From Streptomyces hiroshimensis (GTDB lineage Bacteria > Actinomycetota > Actinomycetes > Streptomycetales > Streptomycetaceae), in NCBI RefSeq assembly GCF_014650335.1, contig NZ_BMUT01000011.1:62001-126000 (forward strand): a DNA stretch of 64,000 bases. The letters are read 5' to 3'. The notes under the pieces are model-generated. The model saw only the letters and a list, made by a program, of their open reading frames with translations, ran no database searches and was not told where the DNA came from. The position numbers were made by a program, and so were the translations under genes. Shown here in pieces: positions 14,854 through 23,607 of this stretch (positions are counted from its first letter, which is position 1; each line of letters opens with the position of its first letter).

Positions 14854-16455
14854 ATGATCACCGTTCGCGGTGCCGACGTCCGTGCCGGCGCCCGTCTCCT
14901 GCTGTCCGGCGTCTCCTTCCACATCGCCCCCGGCGACCGCATCGGCCTGGTCGGCCGCAACGGCGCGGGCAAGACGACCCTGATGAGGACCCTGGCCGGC
15001 GAACTCCGGCCCGCCGCCGGAGACATCACCGTCACCGGCTCCCTCGGCTACCTCCCGCAGGATGCGCAAGCCGCCGACCCGGCCACCGTCCTCACCGACC
15101 GGATCCTCTCCGCCCGCGGCCTGGACCGGGCCGTCCGTGCCCTGCGGGCCGCCGAAGACGCCATGGCCCGGGCCGGCGGAGCGACCGCCCAGGAACGGGC
15201 CATGGCCGCGTACGCCCACGCGGAGGCCGACTTCCAGGCCCGCGGCGGGTACGCGGCCGAGGCCGAGGCCGCCCGAGTCGCGGCCGGCGTGGGGCTGCCC
15301 GCCCGCAGCATGGGCGAACCGCTGGGCGCCCTGTCCGGCGGGCAGCGGCGGCGGGCCGAGCTGGCCCGCATCCTCTTCGCCGGCCACGGCACCCTGCTGC
15401 TCGACGAGCCGACCAACCACCTGGACGCCGACGCGACCGCCTGGCTGCGTACCTTCCTGACGGGCCATCAAGGCGGGCTGGTGCTCATCAGCCACGACAC
15501 CGGCCTGCTGGCCGACACCGTCAACCGCGTCTTCCACCTCGACGCGCACCGCACCATCATCGACGTCCACAACACCGGCTGGAGCGCGTACCTGGCCCGG
15601 CGCGGGGCCGACGAACGGCGCCGCACCCGGGAGCGGGCGAACGCCGAGCGCAAGGCGGCCGCGCTGCGCAACCAGGCGGACCGGATGCGGGCGAACGTCG
15701 CCACCGCCGTCGCGGCGAAGAACATGGCCCGCCGCGCCGACAGGATGCTCGCCGCCCTCGAACCGGCCCGCCGGACGGAGCGGACCGCCAGGATCCGGCT
15801 GCCCGAACCCGCCCCCTGCGGGCGCACGCCCCTCGGAGCCGTCAGCCTCGCCAAGTCCTACGGCGGCCGGAGCGTCCTCGGCGGCGTCGACCTCGCCGTC
15901 GACCGCGGCAGCCGCCTCGCCGTCCTCGGCCTCAACGGCGCCGGCAAAACCACCCTGCTGAAGATCCTCGCCGGGCGCGAGACACCCGATGGCGGCCGCG
16001 TCGTCCACGGCCACGGCCTGCGCCTCGGCTACTTCGCCCAGGAGCACGAGACCCTCGACCCCGCGCTGACGGTGCGGCAGAACCTGGCCGCGGCCGCTCC
16101 CCACCTGAGCGACGGGGAGGCCCGGCACGTCCTCGGAGCGTTCCTGTTCGGCGGTGACGACGCCGACAAGCCGGCCGGAGTGCTCTCCGGAGGCGAGCGG
16201 ACCAGGCTGGCCCTGGCCGGCCTGGTGCACTCCGGTGCCAATGTGCTGCTGCTGGACGAGCCGACCAACAACCTCGACCCGGCCTCGCGCGACGAGGTCC
16301 TCGCGGCGGTCGGCTCCTACCCCGGCGCTCTGGTGATGGTCACGCATGACGAGGGTGCCGTGGAGGCGCTGCGCCCGGACCGGGTCCTCCTGCTGCCGGA
16401 CGGCACGGAGGACCTCTGGGACGAGGGCTACCTGGGGCTGGTGTCCTCGGCCTGA
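14854..16455 (+). CDS. ABC-F family ATPase, probable ribosome-protection resistance protein
   Basis: 533 residues with two ATP-binding cassettes and no membrane segments. Domain 1: GRNGAGKTTL, LSGGQRRRAELARIL, LLLDEPTNHLD. Domain 2: GLNGAGKTTLL, LSGGERTRLALAGLV, LLLDEPTNNLD. The linker between them is rich in Arg/Lys/Ala helices (about residues 250-310), as in proteins that reach into the ribosomal exit site. ABC-F proteins either displace antibiotics from the large subunit or act as translation factors. The upstream leader ORF and hairpin favour inducible antibiotic resistance. Confidence 0.93.
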   Translation: MITVRGADVRAGARLLLSGVSFHIAPGDRIGLVGRNGAGKTTLMRTLAGELRPAAGDITVTGSLGYLPQDAQAADPATVLTDRILSARGLDRAVRALRAAEDAMARAGGATAQERAMAAYAHAEADFQARGGYAAEAEAARVAAGVGLPARSMGEPLGALSGGQRRRAELARILFAGHGTLLLDEPTNHLDADATAWLRTFLTGHQGGLVLISHDTGLLADTVNRVFHLDAHRTIIDVHNTGWSAYLARRGADERRRTRERANAERKAAALRNQADRMRANVATAVAAKNMARRADRMLAALEPARRTERTARIRLPEPAPCGRTPLGAVSLAKSYGGRSVLGGVDLAVDRGSRLAVLGLNGAGKTTLLKILAGRETPDGGRVVHGHGLRLGYFAQEHETLDPALTVRQNLAAAAPHLSDGEARHVLGAFLFGGDDADKPAGVLSGGERTRLALAGLVHSGANVLLLDEPTNNLDPASRDEVLAAVGSYPGALVMVTHDEGAVEALRPDRVLLLPDGTEDLWDEGYLGLVSSA

Positions 16456-16485
16456 GGCCCCGGCCTGAGGCCCCGGCCTGAGGCT
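16448..16485 (+). repeat. 13 bp tandem repeat spanning the ABC-F stop codon
   Basis: Almost three copies of CGGCCTGAGGCCC. The first contains the TGA stop of the ABC-F gene. Each copy can itself form a small GGCC-TGA-GGCC hairpin, so the array may serve as a weak terminator between convergent genes. Confidence 0.6.
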
Positions 16486-16531
16486 CCGGTCGGTGGGGCT
16501 GATCGGTGCGGCTGACCGGTGGGGCACGGCG

Positions 16532-17308
16532 TCAGACGGGCTTGCGGGCCTCGATGAGGAAGCGCGCCGAGTGGGCGATGAAAGGACCTTCCGCCGTGAT
16601 GCGTTCGTGCAGTTCGCGCAGCCGGTCGCGGTACCGGCCGACGGTGAAGCCGGGAACCATCCAGATCACCTTCCGCAGGAAGTAGATCACCGCGCCGACG
16701 TCGAAGAACTCCATCCGCAGGGACTCGGCGCGCAGGTCGACGACGCCGAGCCCCGCCGCCTCCGCCTCCCGTCGCTCGTCGTCGGGGTGCCGCTTGCGCC
16801 GTACCTCCTCCGGCTGCGGGCCCAGGAAGTACTCCACCAGCTCGAAGGCGCTGGCCGGGCCCACGTGCTGCGCGAGGTACGTGCCGCCCGGCCGCAGCAC
16901 GCGGGCGATCTCCTCCCACCACACCGTCGCGGGGTGACGGCTGGTCACGAGGTCGAACGCCTCGTCGGCGAAGGGCAGCGGAGGCTCGTCGGCATCGGCG
17001 ACCACGACCGCTCCGAGGGGGTGCAGCAGCTTCGTCGCCTTGGCGACATTGGGCGGCCAGGACTCCGTGGCCACCATCGTGCGGGGCAGCTTCCGCGCGC
17101 CGGCGAGGACCTCCCCGCCGCCCGTCTGGATGTCGAGGGCCGCGTCTGCGCGGGCCAGGCGTTCGCTCATGGTGCGCTGATAGCCCCAGGAGGGACGTTC
17201 CTCGGTGGCCCGGCCCTCCAGCCAGGAGAAGTCCCAGCCGGCCACGGGGGCGGCCTCGGCCTCGGCCACCAGGTCGTCAAAGCTTCGTGACGTATCACTT
17301 CGTGACAT
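16532..17308 (-). CDS. Class I SAM-dependent methyltransferase
   Basis: 258 residues. The SAM-binding region is ALDIQTGGGEVLAGA; acidic turn VVVADADEPPLPFADEAFDL; post-motif VLRPGGTYLAQHVG. The N-terminal WDFSWLEGR and WGYQRTMSERLA resemble rRNA/small-molecule methyltransferases of actinobacteria, but substrate cannot be assigned. It converges with the ABC-F gene. A -10-like TATTAC (minus strand, 17316-17321) lies 7 nt before the ATG and there is no Shine-Dalgarno, suggesting a leaderless mRNA. The first codons contain a 15 bp direct repeat encoding the S-R-S/T-S-R-S stretch. Confidence 0.82.
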   Translation of the reverse strand: MSRSDTSRSFDDLVAEAEAAPVAGWDFSWLEGRATEERPSWGYQRTMSERLARADAALDIQTGGGEVLAGARKLPRTMVATESWPPNVAKATKLLHPLGAVVVADADEPPLPFADEAFDLVTSRHPATVWWEEIARVLRPGGTYLAQHVGPASAFELVEYFLGPQPEEVRRKRHPDDERREAEAAGLGVVDLRAESLRMEFFDVGAVIYFLRKVIWMVPGFTVGRYRDRLRELHERITAEGPFIAHSARFLIEARKPV

Positions 17309-17525
17309 ATCAGAAGTAATACCGCAACAGGGACTCGGAGGCTCGGGGGAGGGAGGCGGGGGAGGGGTGCCAGGGGATGGGGCTCAAGGGCTCGGTGGCG
17401 GCCTTCACCACCGGAGGGACTCATTCCCGGTGGGGCGCGGCATGGGAACGGGCATACCGCGAACAGACGTGCGTGTCGCCGTGCGGTGCGGCGCGTACCC
17501 CACCCCCCAGCCCCGAGGAGTCGTG

Positions 17526-18467
17526 ATGGCCTGGTACCCGGGCGCCACGAAGATGGAGCTCCAGCCGGAGTCGGACGACCAGCCGGCGATCCGGCCCACC
17601 CAGTTCATCCTGCACAGCGTCGGCGCGCCGTGGACCTCGCGCCGCATCTATGCATTCTGGCACGAAAGCACCAATCTCGAGTCGCATTTCGGCCTCGGTT
17701 ACGGAGGCGACCTCGCGCAGTACATCGGCACCCAGACCCGCGCCGACGCCAACTACCGGGCCAACCTGCGCCCGGACGGCAGCGGGGCGGTGAGTATCGA
17801 GACCGCCTCCAACCTGGAACACACCGACCCGTGGACCGACCGGCAGGTCGACAGACTCGTCGAGGTCGGAGTGTGGCTGCACCAGTACCACGGCCTGCCG
17901 TTACGGGTCTGCCGCTCCTGGGACGAACCCGGCTACGGATACCACCGGCTGTTCCCGCAGTGGTCCACGGGCGGCACGGCCTGTCCGGGCGACGCGCGCG
18001 TGGGGCAGTTCCACGACGCGGTCTTCCCCGCCATCGTGGCCCGGGCCTCCGGCAGGCCCGCCGATCCGCCGCAGCCGGGCGGGGCTCCGCGGACGCTCGG
18101 CGAGTACAGCGACGCGCAGACCGCCCTCGTCCCCGGCGCGTGGACGACCCTCTCGGTGGGCGGCGAGGCCTTGATCAGCGGCGCGAAGGCGTACACGGCG
18201 ACGGTCTTCCTGACCGTGACCGTCCCGGCGGGCAGTACGCTCCAGGGCCGCTTCTATCACCAGCGGGCGGACGGCTCCCGCTGGAACGGCCCGATCGTCG
18301 AGCGCATCGCGACGGTGGGCGCGTCCTTCGTGGACTTCACCCACCAGGGGTCCGTCTCCGAAGGGGAGACCGTCCGCTTCGAGGCGTGCTACGACCCGCC
18401 GGCACCGGGCGTACGCGACCCGGGCACGGTGGCGACGTCGCGGGCGCGCGGGTTGTACTGGACCTGA
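17526..18467 (+). CDS. N-acetylmuramoyl-L-alanine amidase/PGRP-like protein with C-terminal beta domain
   Basis: 313 residues. The N-terminal half holds FILHSVGAPWTSRRIYAFW, SHFGLGYGGDLAQYI and the late YGYHRLFPQWSTGGTACPGD, as in amidase_2/peptidoglycan-recognition domains, with His and Cys at zinc-ligand positions. The C-terminal 110 residues form a beta-rich domain without a recognised motif. No signal peptide is seen, so it may be released by lysis or act inside. ATG is chosen because GAGGAG lies 6 nt upstream; GTG one codon earlier is possible. The stop codon lies in a pentamer repeat. Confidence 0.78.
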   Translation: MAWYPGATKMELQPESDDQPAIRPTQFILHSVGAPWTSRRIYAFWHESTNLESHFGLGYGGDLAQYIGTQTRADANYRANLRPDGSGAVSIETASNLEHTDPWTDRQVDRLVEVGVWLHQYHGLPLRVCRSWDEPGYGYHRLFPQWSTGGTACPGDARVGQFHDAVFPAIVARASGRPADPPQPGGAPRTLGEYSDAQTALVPGAWTTLSVGGEALISGAKAYTATVFLTVTVPAGSTLQGRFYHQRADGSRWNGPIVERIATVGASFVDFTHQGSVSEGETVRFEACYDPPAPGVRDPGTVATSRARGLYWT

Positions 18468-18500
18468 CCTGACCTGACCTGACCTGACCTGACCCGACCT
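18461..18500 (+). repeat. Pentanucleotide microsatellite over the amidase stop codon
   Basis: Eight units of GACCT (the seventh is GACCC). The TGA stop is within the tract, so gain or loss of units would change the frame only after the last codons. Confidence 0.9.
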
Positions 18501-18521
18501 GGCACAGGAGATCCGGCCGGG

Positions 18522-19436
18522 TCAGGCCTGCGGCGCTCCCGGCCCGGCCGGCTCCGCGATCAGCGCCGTGCCCGCGCGGCGGAAGCCGGCCCGGGCGTAG
18601 ATCCGGGCCACGTCGTCGTCGCCGGCGGACAGGAAGACGGTCTCCGCGCCCCGTGCCCGCGCATCGGCGACCAGGGCCGCGGTGACCGCGAGGCCCAGAC
18701 CCTGCCGGCGCACGGCGGGCAGCGTCCCGATGCCGACCAGCTCGGTGACCGCGCCGACCGGCTGGTGCATGCCCGAACACAGGGCCGTGTCGCCGCGGAC
18801 GGCCGCGGCGAGCACCGTCAGGCCCGCACGGATGCGTGCCGCCAGACGGTCCGCCGTGCCGTCCCGCGCGGCGAGCCGCTCCGCCGCCTCCAGTTCCTCG
18901 GTGCCCGTGGGCCCCACCGCGGTGCCGGGCTGGGAGAAGGCGAGCGGGCCGAGGGCCACCGCGCTCGGCAGGGCGGGGTCGTCCGGGGCGAGCAGCCGGA
19001 CGGCAAGGCCCTCGGGCAGCACGGGATCGGCCGGGGCGGTGCCCGGTTCGAGCACCATCAGGGGGTGCTCGTGCACCGTCAGCCCCGCCTCCTCGGCGGC
19101 CGCCCGCAGCGCGGGCGTCGTCTCGGCCACCCACTCGAAGCTCTCCGGAAGGCCGAGTTCGCGCTGGCGGGCCCGGACCCGGAGCAGGTCGGCAGCGCTC
19201 ACCGGTCCGGAGCCGGCCGGGCCCCGGGAGGGGCGGGCGTAGTACGGCCAGCCCTCGCCCTCGCGGACGAAGAGGGTGAGCGGGCCGAAGTCCTCGGCCC
19301 GGGCGGTGCTGCGCGGCACGCTGTCGTAATAGCCCTCCAGGCGGTCGAGCAGCCCGGGGCCGGGGGAATCGGAGGTGTGCGCGGAAGGGCGGACGGAAGG
19401 GCCGGCGGAAGGGGCGGCGGAAGAGTCGGCAGGCAT
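18522..19436 (-). CDS. GNAT-family N-acetyltransferase
   Basis: 304 residues. The C-terminal GNAT core has GIGTLPAVRRQGLGLAVTAA, the acetyl-CoA pyrophosphate loop (Q/RxxGxG/A), then ETVFLSAGDDDVARIYARAG. The N-terminal half is a degenerate second GNAT-like domain, common in Streptomyces. The substrate is unknown. The start is uncertain: ATG at 19436 or 19448, both without a clear Shine-Dalgarno, followed by a low-complexity Ser/Ala/Pro stretch of about 25 residues. Confidence 0.82.
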   Translation of the reverse strand: MPADSSAAPSAGPSVRPSAHTSDSPGPGLLDRLEGYYDSVPRSTARAEDFGPLTLFVREGEGWPYYARPSRGPAGSGPVSAADLLRVRARQRELGLPESFEWVAETTPALRAAAEEAGLTVHEHPLMVLEPGTAPADPVLPEGLAVRLLAPDDPALPSAVALGPLAFSQPGTAVGPTGTEELEAAERLAARDGTADRLAARIRAGLTVLAAAVRGDTALCSGMHQPVGAVTELVGIGTLPAVRRQGLGLAVTAALVADARARGAETVFLSAGDDDVARIYARAGFRRAGTALIAEPAGPGAPQA

Positions 19437-19533
19437 CACGACAGGCATCCAACACGCGCCGTACGCCCCGCCGCCACCCCATTTCACCGCACCCCGATCA
19501 CGTACACCCTGTAGTCGATGGTTAACGCCCCGC

Positions 19534-19539
19534 TATCCT
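19534..19539 (+). promoter_or_regulatory. -10 element of the cholesterol oxidase gene, leaderless arrangement
   Basis: TATCCT ends 7 nt before the GTG at 19547, placing the predicted transcription start on the start codon. No Shine-Dalgarno precedes that GTG. Confidence 0.5.
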
Positions 19540-19546
19540 GGGCCCG

Positions 19547-21217
19547 GTGTCGAGGAGACCAGATCATGTCACCGGGGCCGCAAGCGCCCGCCTGTCGCGC
19601 CGCCGTCTGCTGGGCTGGGCCGCCTTCGGCGCCGCTTCCCTTACGGGGGCGACCACGATCACGGCTGCGGCCGGGCCCCGGGTGTCCGCCGCCGCCGACC
19701 CGGTCGGCAGCGGTGCGTTCGTACCGGCCGTGGTGGTCGGCACCGGCTACGGGGCCGCGGTCACCGCCCTGCGGCTGGGGGAGGCCGGCGTCGGCACGCT
19801 GATGCTGGAGATGGGGCAGCTGTGGAACCGTCCCGGGCCGGACGGCAAGGTCTTCTGCGGGATGCCCGACCCCGACCGCCGCTCCACCTGGTTCAAGAAC
19901 CGCACCGAGGCGCCCATCGCCTCCTTCCTCTGGCTCGACGTCGTCAACCGCACCATCGAGCCTTACGCGGGCGTGCTCGACCGCGTGAACTTCGGTCAGA
20001 TGGGGGTGTACGTGGGGCGCGGGGTGGGCGGCGGCTCGCTCGTCAACGGCGGTATCGCCGCGACGCCCAGGCGCTCCTACTTCGAGGAGGTGCTTCCGCA
20101 GGTCGACGCCGGCGAGATGTACGGCCGTCACTTCCCGCGCGCCCTCGCGATGCTCAGGGCGAACGAGGTCGCCGCGGACTGGTTCGAGCAGACGGAGTGG
20201 TACCGCTTCGCCCGCGTCGCGCGCGAGGCGGCCGCGAAGGCGGGGATGAGGACGAGGTTCGTCCCCAACGTCTACGACTTCGCCTACATGCGGCGCGAGG
20301 CGGCGGGCGAGGTGGCGAAGTCCGCGCTGGCCGCCGAGGTCATGTACGGCAACAACCACGGCAAGCAGAGCCTGGACAAGACCTATCTCGCCGCCGCCCT
20401 CGGCACCGGCAAGGTCACCGTCGAGACCCTGCACCGCGTCACGGCGGTCCGCCGCGAGGAGGACGGCACGTACGTCCTGAGCGTGGACCGGATCGATGCG
20501 GAGGGGCGGCGGCTCGCGCGCAAGGAGATCGGCTGCCGGTACCTCTTCCTCGGCGCCGGAAGCCTCGGCTCCACGGAGCTGCTGGTCCGGGCCCGCGACA
20601 CCGGCACCCTGCCGGACCTCGGTGCGGAGGTCGGCGCGGGCTGGGGGCCGAACGGCAACGTCATGGCCGGCCGGGCCAACCCCCTGCTGCACCCCACCGG
20701 CGCCCGTCAGTCGGCCATCGCCGCGACGTGCGTCGACGACTGGGACCACCCCGCGGCGCCCGTCTTCGCCGACGTCGCGCCGCTGCCCGCGGGCTTCGAG
20801 ACCGGGATCAGCATGTACCTGGCCGTCACCAGGAACCCCGAGCGCGGCACGCTCGTCCACGACGGCGCCACGGACCGCGTACGGCTGCGCTGGGAGCGGG
20901 AGCAGAACGCCCCCGCCGTCGCCGCCGCGAAGTCCTTCTTCGACCGGATGAACAAGGCGAACGGCACCGACTACCGCTACGACCTCTTCGGCCCGAGGGC
21001 CAAGGCCTTCGGGGACGACTTCTGCTACCACCCGCTCGGCGGCTGCGTCCTGGGCCGGGCCACCGACGCCTACGGGCGGGTCGCCGGATACCGCCACCTG
21101 TACGTGAACGACGGCGCGCTGATCCCGGGCTCGATCGGCGTGAACCCGTTCGTGACCATCACGGCGCTGGCCGAGCGGAACGTCGAACGGCTCGTCGCCG
21201 AGGACATCGCGCGATAG
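19547..21217 (+). CDS. choA: Cholesterol oxidase, GMC family, Tat-exported
   Basis: 556 residues. The twin-arginine signal SRRRLLGWAAFGAAS is followed by the FAD-binding VVVGTGYGAAVTALRLGEAG. Long stretches match Streptomyces cholesterol oxidase as I know it: TLMLEMGQLWN, YVGRGVGGGSLVNGG, YGNNHGKQSLDKTYLAAALG. Catalytic residues are in place: Glu in GFETGISMYL, His in CYHPLGGC, Asn in GVNPFVTITAL. It oxidises 3-beta-hydroxysteroids and isomerises to the 4-en-3-one with O2 as acceptor. A GAGGAG-preceded ATG at 19566 is out of frame with the Tat signal; the leaderless GTG at 19547 is in frame. Confidence 0.95.
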   Translation: MSRRPDHVTGAASARLSRRRLLGWAAFGAASLTGATTITAAAGPRVSAAADPVGSGAFVPAVVVGTGYGAAVTALRLGEAGVGTLMLEMGQLWNRPGPDGKVFCGMPDPDRRSTWFKNRTEAPIASFLWLDVVNRTIEPYAGVLDRVNFGQMGVYVGRGVGGGSLVNGGIAATPRRSYFEEVLPQVDAGEMYGRHFPRALAMLRANEVAADWFEQTEWYRFARVAREAAAKAGMRTRFVPNVYDFAYMRREAAGEVAKSALAAEVMYGNNHGKQSLDKTYLAAALGTGKVTVETLHRVTAVRREEDGTYVLSVDRIDAEGRRLARKEIGCRYLFLGAGSLGSTELLVRARDTGTLPDLGAEVGAGWGPNGNVMAGRANPLLHPTGARQSAIAATCVDDWDHPAAPVFADVAPLPAGFETGISMYLAVTRNPERGTLVHDGATDRVRLRWEREQNAPAVAAAKSFFDRMNKANGTDYRYDLFGPRAKAFGDDFCYHPLGGCVLGRATDAYGRVAGYRHLYVNDGALIPGSIGVNPFVTITALAERNVERLVAEDIAR

Positions 21218-21296
21218 GCCGAGGGCATCGCGCGACCGGGGACATCGCGCGACCGGGGGTGCCGGCGCCGGACGCCCGAGCGCCGGGCGCCTCACC

Positions 21297-21411
21297 CCTC
21301 GTACAAGCCCCCCGTACGAGACCCCTCGTACAAGCCCCCCGTACGAGACCCCTCGTACAAGCCCCCCGTACGAGACCCCTCGTACAAGCCCCCGTACGAG
21401 ACCCCCGTACG
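21297..21411 (+). repeat. Four 27 bp tandem repeats made of GTAC-flanked hairpins
   Basis: Period 27 bp, starting at about 21297, 21324, 21351 and 21378 (last copy shortened). Each unit carries CTCGTAC and GTACGAG about the spacer AAGCCCCCC, so every unit folds; neighbouring units can also pair through GTACGAG-ACCC-CTCGTAC. It lies between convergent choA and the PIG-L gene. Just before it, CATCGCGCGA occurs three times (21205, 21226, 21243), the first in the choA C-terminus. Confidence 0.9.
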
Positions 21412-21415
21412 CGTC

Positions 21416-23590
21416 CTACGACTGGACGTTCGTCTGCTGCGCCTTCCCGTCGTGGGCGATCCAGTCCGTGAACGCGTCCTTGCCCGAGCCGCGCAGCCGC
21501 GCGCTGCTCAGCTTGTTGTCCAGGCCCATGACGACGACCGCGACCGCATTGCCCTTGGCGTCGAGCGCGACGCCGGGGACGCCCCGGAACGGAATGCCCT
21601 CCTTGCCCCACGGACCCGGCCGGCCGGAGCCGGCGGACAGCCGTACGCGGCCCTTGCGGTCGTGGTCGGTGAGCACGGTGGTGTTCCCGGACTGTCCGAC
21701 GGAGACCCGGCCGTGGCCGCTGAGCGGCTCGCACTGGGCGGAGACGCGCCAGCCCTTGTCGTCGCCGAGCCGGTCGGCGACGAGCACCCGGGAGGTGTTC
21801 GGCTGACGCAGGGCCATGCGCATGCCGCCGTTCGCGAGCGGGACGAGGCTCAGGGGGCCGGTGGCGGTGGGGAGCTTCGTCGCCTCGGCCGGCTGCAGCG
21901 GGCCGCCGGAGCCCTGGGACATCCAGTGGTGCACGGTCTTCGTGTCGGCGGCGACGAGGTGGATCCGGCCCTGGCTGTCGAGGGCCGCGTCGAGCCCGTC
22001 CTCGACCCTCACCTGGGGGTCGGCGGAGGGGAGGGTCTCCCACTCGGAGAAGTCCTTGCCGCCGGCGCCGCTGCGGAAGCTCACCTCGCCCTCGAAGGTG
22101 CGGACGAAGACGTGGACCGTGCCGTCGGTGCCGGCGACGGCGACCGGGTAGCCCATCTCCATCGAGCGCTCGGGGTCCTGCTCGGGCGAGCCCAGCGACT
22201 CCCAGGAGCCGAAGGCCGGGGTGCCGCCGGAGCCGCCGCCGCTCTGCAGCGCGGTGACGACCTCGCGCCGGTGCGGCGTGTCCTTCCCGGGCAGCACGGT
22301 GCGTATGGAGAACAGCTGCAGGGTGCCGTCGGAGTGGCGCAGCGCCTGCACCTGGCCCTCCAGCATCGAGCCGCCGACGGAGGTGGGGGCGGACCAGATG
22401 CCGCTGCCCGCCTTGGCCTCGGTCCAGCACTGTGCCGCGCCGTCGAGGATCGCGAACGCCGCGAGGCGGCCGTCGGGCAGCGGCTGCACCCAGCGCATCG
22501 TGCCGGTGGCGCGGTGGCGGCAGTTGCTCGACCAGCCGTGGTACTTGGTCCCCGAGGTGCGGCCCACCTTGCGGTCGCCGCAGCCCGCCGTGTCGCCGCA
22601 GTCCTTGCCGTCGGCCCAGCCGTAGGTGTCGAGGAACTTGAGCTTGTGGTCGGTGGTGGCCTTGTCGAGGTTGCTGGGGAGGTGGGAGACCTCGTAGCCG
22701 ACGTAGCTGTCCACGGCCGTGGGCCGGGCGTGCTTGCGGCCCCAGTACTCGGCGAGCGCGGCCTGCGCGAAGAACGCCGACGTCGTGTGGTCCTGGTGGT
22801 CGTACTTGGCTATGCCGCGCAGCTCGGGCGGGGTGTTCGGGAACTCCGGCGGCTTCGGCAGGTGCGTGGGGTTCGGGTCCAGGGTGCGGACGACGGTCGG
22901 CTGGTAGCGCTCGAAGATCGCGACGAGGGTGTCGATGAGCTGCTTGCGGCCGTACTGGAAGGTGCTCCTGACCGGGCTGCCGGCCGGCAGGAGCGTCGTC
23001 AGCTGCGGGGCCGCCCCGAGCCACAGGCCGCGCAGGCTCTCCTTGCGCGGGTTGCGCAGGGTGCGGGCCTCGACCAGCTCCAGGAAGATCAGCTGGACCT
23101 GGGGGGCCGCGCGCAGGGTGTGCAGCTCGACCTGGATGCCGGGCAGGAGGGACAGGGCCTCCACGGTCCAGGGGCTGAGCCAGTCGCCGGTGGCCATCTG
23201 GGCCGTCGCCTCGCGGAAGCCGTTGAGCCGTGCGCGGACGAACTCGCCCCGCTTCTCGGGCAGCCGCTTGTAGCCGCGGGCGCCCGACAGCTCGTTGCGG
23301 CCGTCGGACTCGCCGCCGGTGAGGCAGACCGTCACGGAGGGGCCGCCGCCGAGGATCGACTGCTCCAGCTCGGGATTCATGAAGTAGAGCGAGTCGTCGG
23401 GGTGGGCGATGACGTGTACGAACGACTCGGACGTCGTGGCCTTCGCGGGGCGTACCGGGGTGCTGTCCTGCGTGGCCTTCTTCTTCGCCTCCGGGGAGAG
23501 CCACTGCCAGGCACCGACCGCACCGGCTCCGACGACGATGCCGCCGCCCGCGACCTGGAGTACACGTCGGCGCGGTATGTGCCCAGGCAC
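21416..23590 (-). CDS. Secreted PIG-L-family deacetylase with C-terminal repeat (propeller-like) domain
   Basis: 724 residues. Tat-type signal IPRRRVLQVAGG. The PIG-L domain (about 50-290) has zinc/catalytic AHPDDSLYFMNP and the distal KYDHQDHTTSAFF. The C-terminal 400 residues consist of repeated short beta motifs (SGIWSAPTSVGG, GRIHLVAADTK, GNTTVLTDHD) resembling a lectin- or sialidase-like propeller. PIG-L enzymes de-N-acetylate GlcNAc conjugates; an exported one with a carbohydrate-reading domain probably acts on cell-wall or environmental glycans. Start is GTG with GGGGGAAG upstream. Confidence 0.88.
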   Translation of the reverse strand: MPGHIPRRRVLQVAGGGIVVGAGAVGAWQWLSPEAKKKATQDSTPVRPAKATTSESFVHVIAHPDDSLYFMNPELEQSILGGGPSVTVCLTGGESDGRNELSGARGYKRLPEKRGEFVRARLNGFREATAQMATGDWLSPWTVEALSLLPGIQVELHTLRAAPQVQLIFLELVEARTLRNPRKESLRGLWLGAAPQLTTLLPAGSPVRSTFQYGRKQLIDTLVAIFERYQPTVVRTLDPNPTHLPKPPEFPNTPPELRGIAKYDHQDHTTSAFFAQAALAEYWGRKHARPTAVDSYVGYEVSHLPSNLDKATTDHKLKFLDTYGWADGKDCGDTAGCGDRKVGRTSGTKYHGWSSNCRHRATGTMRWVQPLPDGRLAAFAILDGAAQCWTEAKAGSGIWSAPTSVGGSMLEGQVQALRHSDGTLQLFSIRTVLPGKDTPHRREVVTALQSGGGSGGTPAFGSWESLGSPEQDPERSMEMGYPVAVAGTDGTVHVFVRTFEGEVSFRSGAGGKDFSEWETLPSADPQVRVEDGLDAALDSQGRIHLVAADTKTVHHWMSQGSGGPLQPAEATKLPTATGPLSLVPLANGGMRMALRQPNTSRVLVADRLGDDKGWRVSAQCEPLSGHGRVSVGQSGNTTVLTDHDRKGRVRLSAGSGRPGPWGKEGIPFRGVPGVALDAKGNAVAVVVMGLDNKLSSARLRGSGKDAFTDWIAHDGKAQQTNVQS

Positions 23591-23607
23591 AGGTCTTCCC
23601 CCACTCT

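Noticed and set aside
17282..17311. 15 bp direct repeats as an operator of the methyltransferase gene
   Set aside because: They mostly encode the repeated S-R-S/T-S-R-S codons at the N-terminus and show no symmetry; coding duplication is simpler.
21297..21411. CRISPR array
   Set aside because: The units are contiguous 27 bp repeats without variable spacers, and no cas genes are present.
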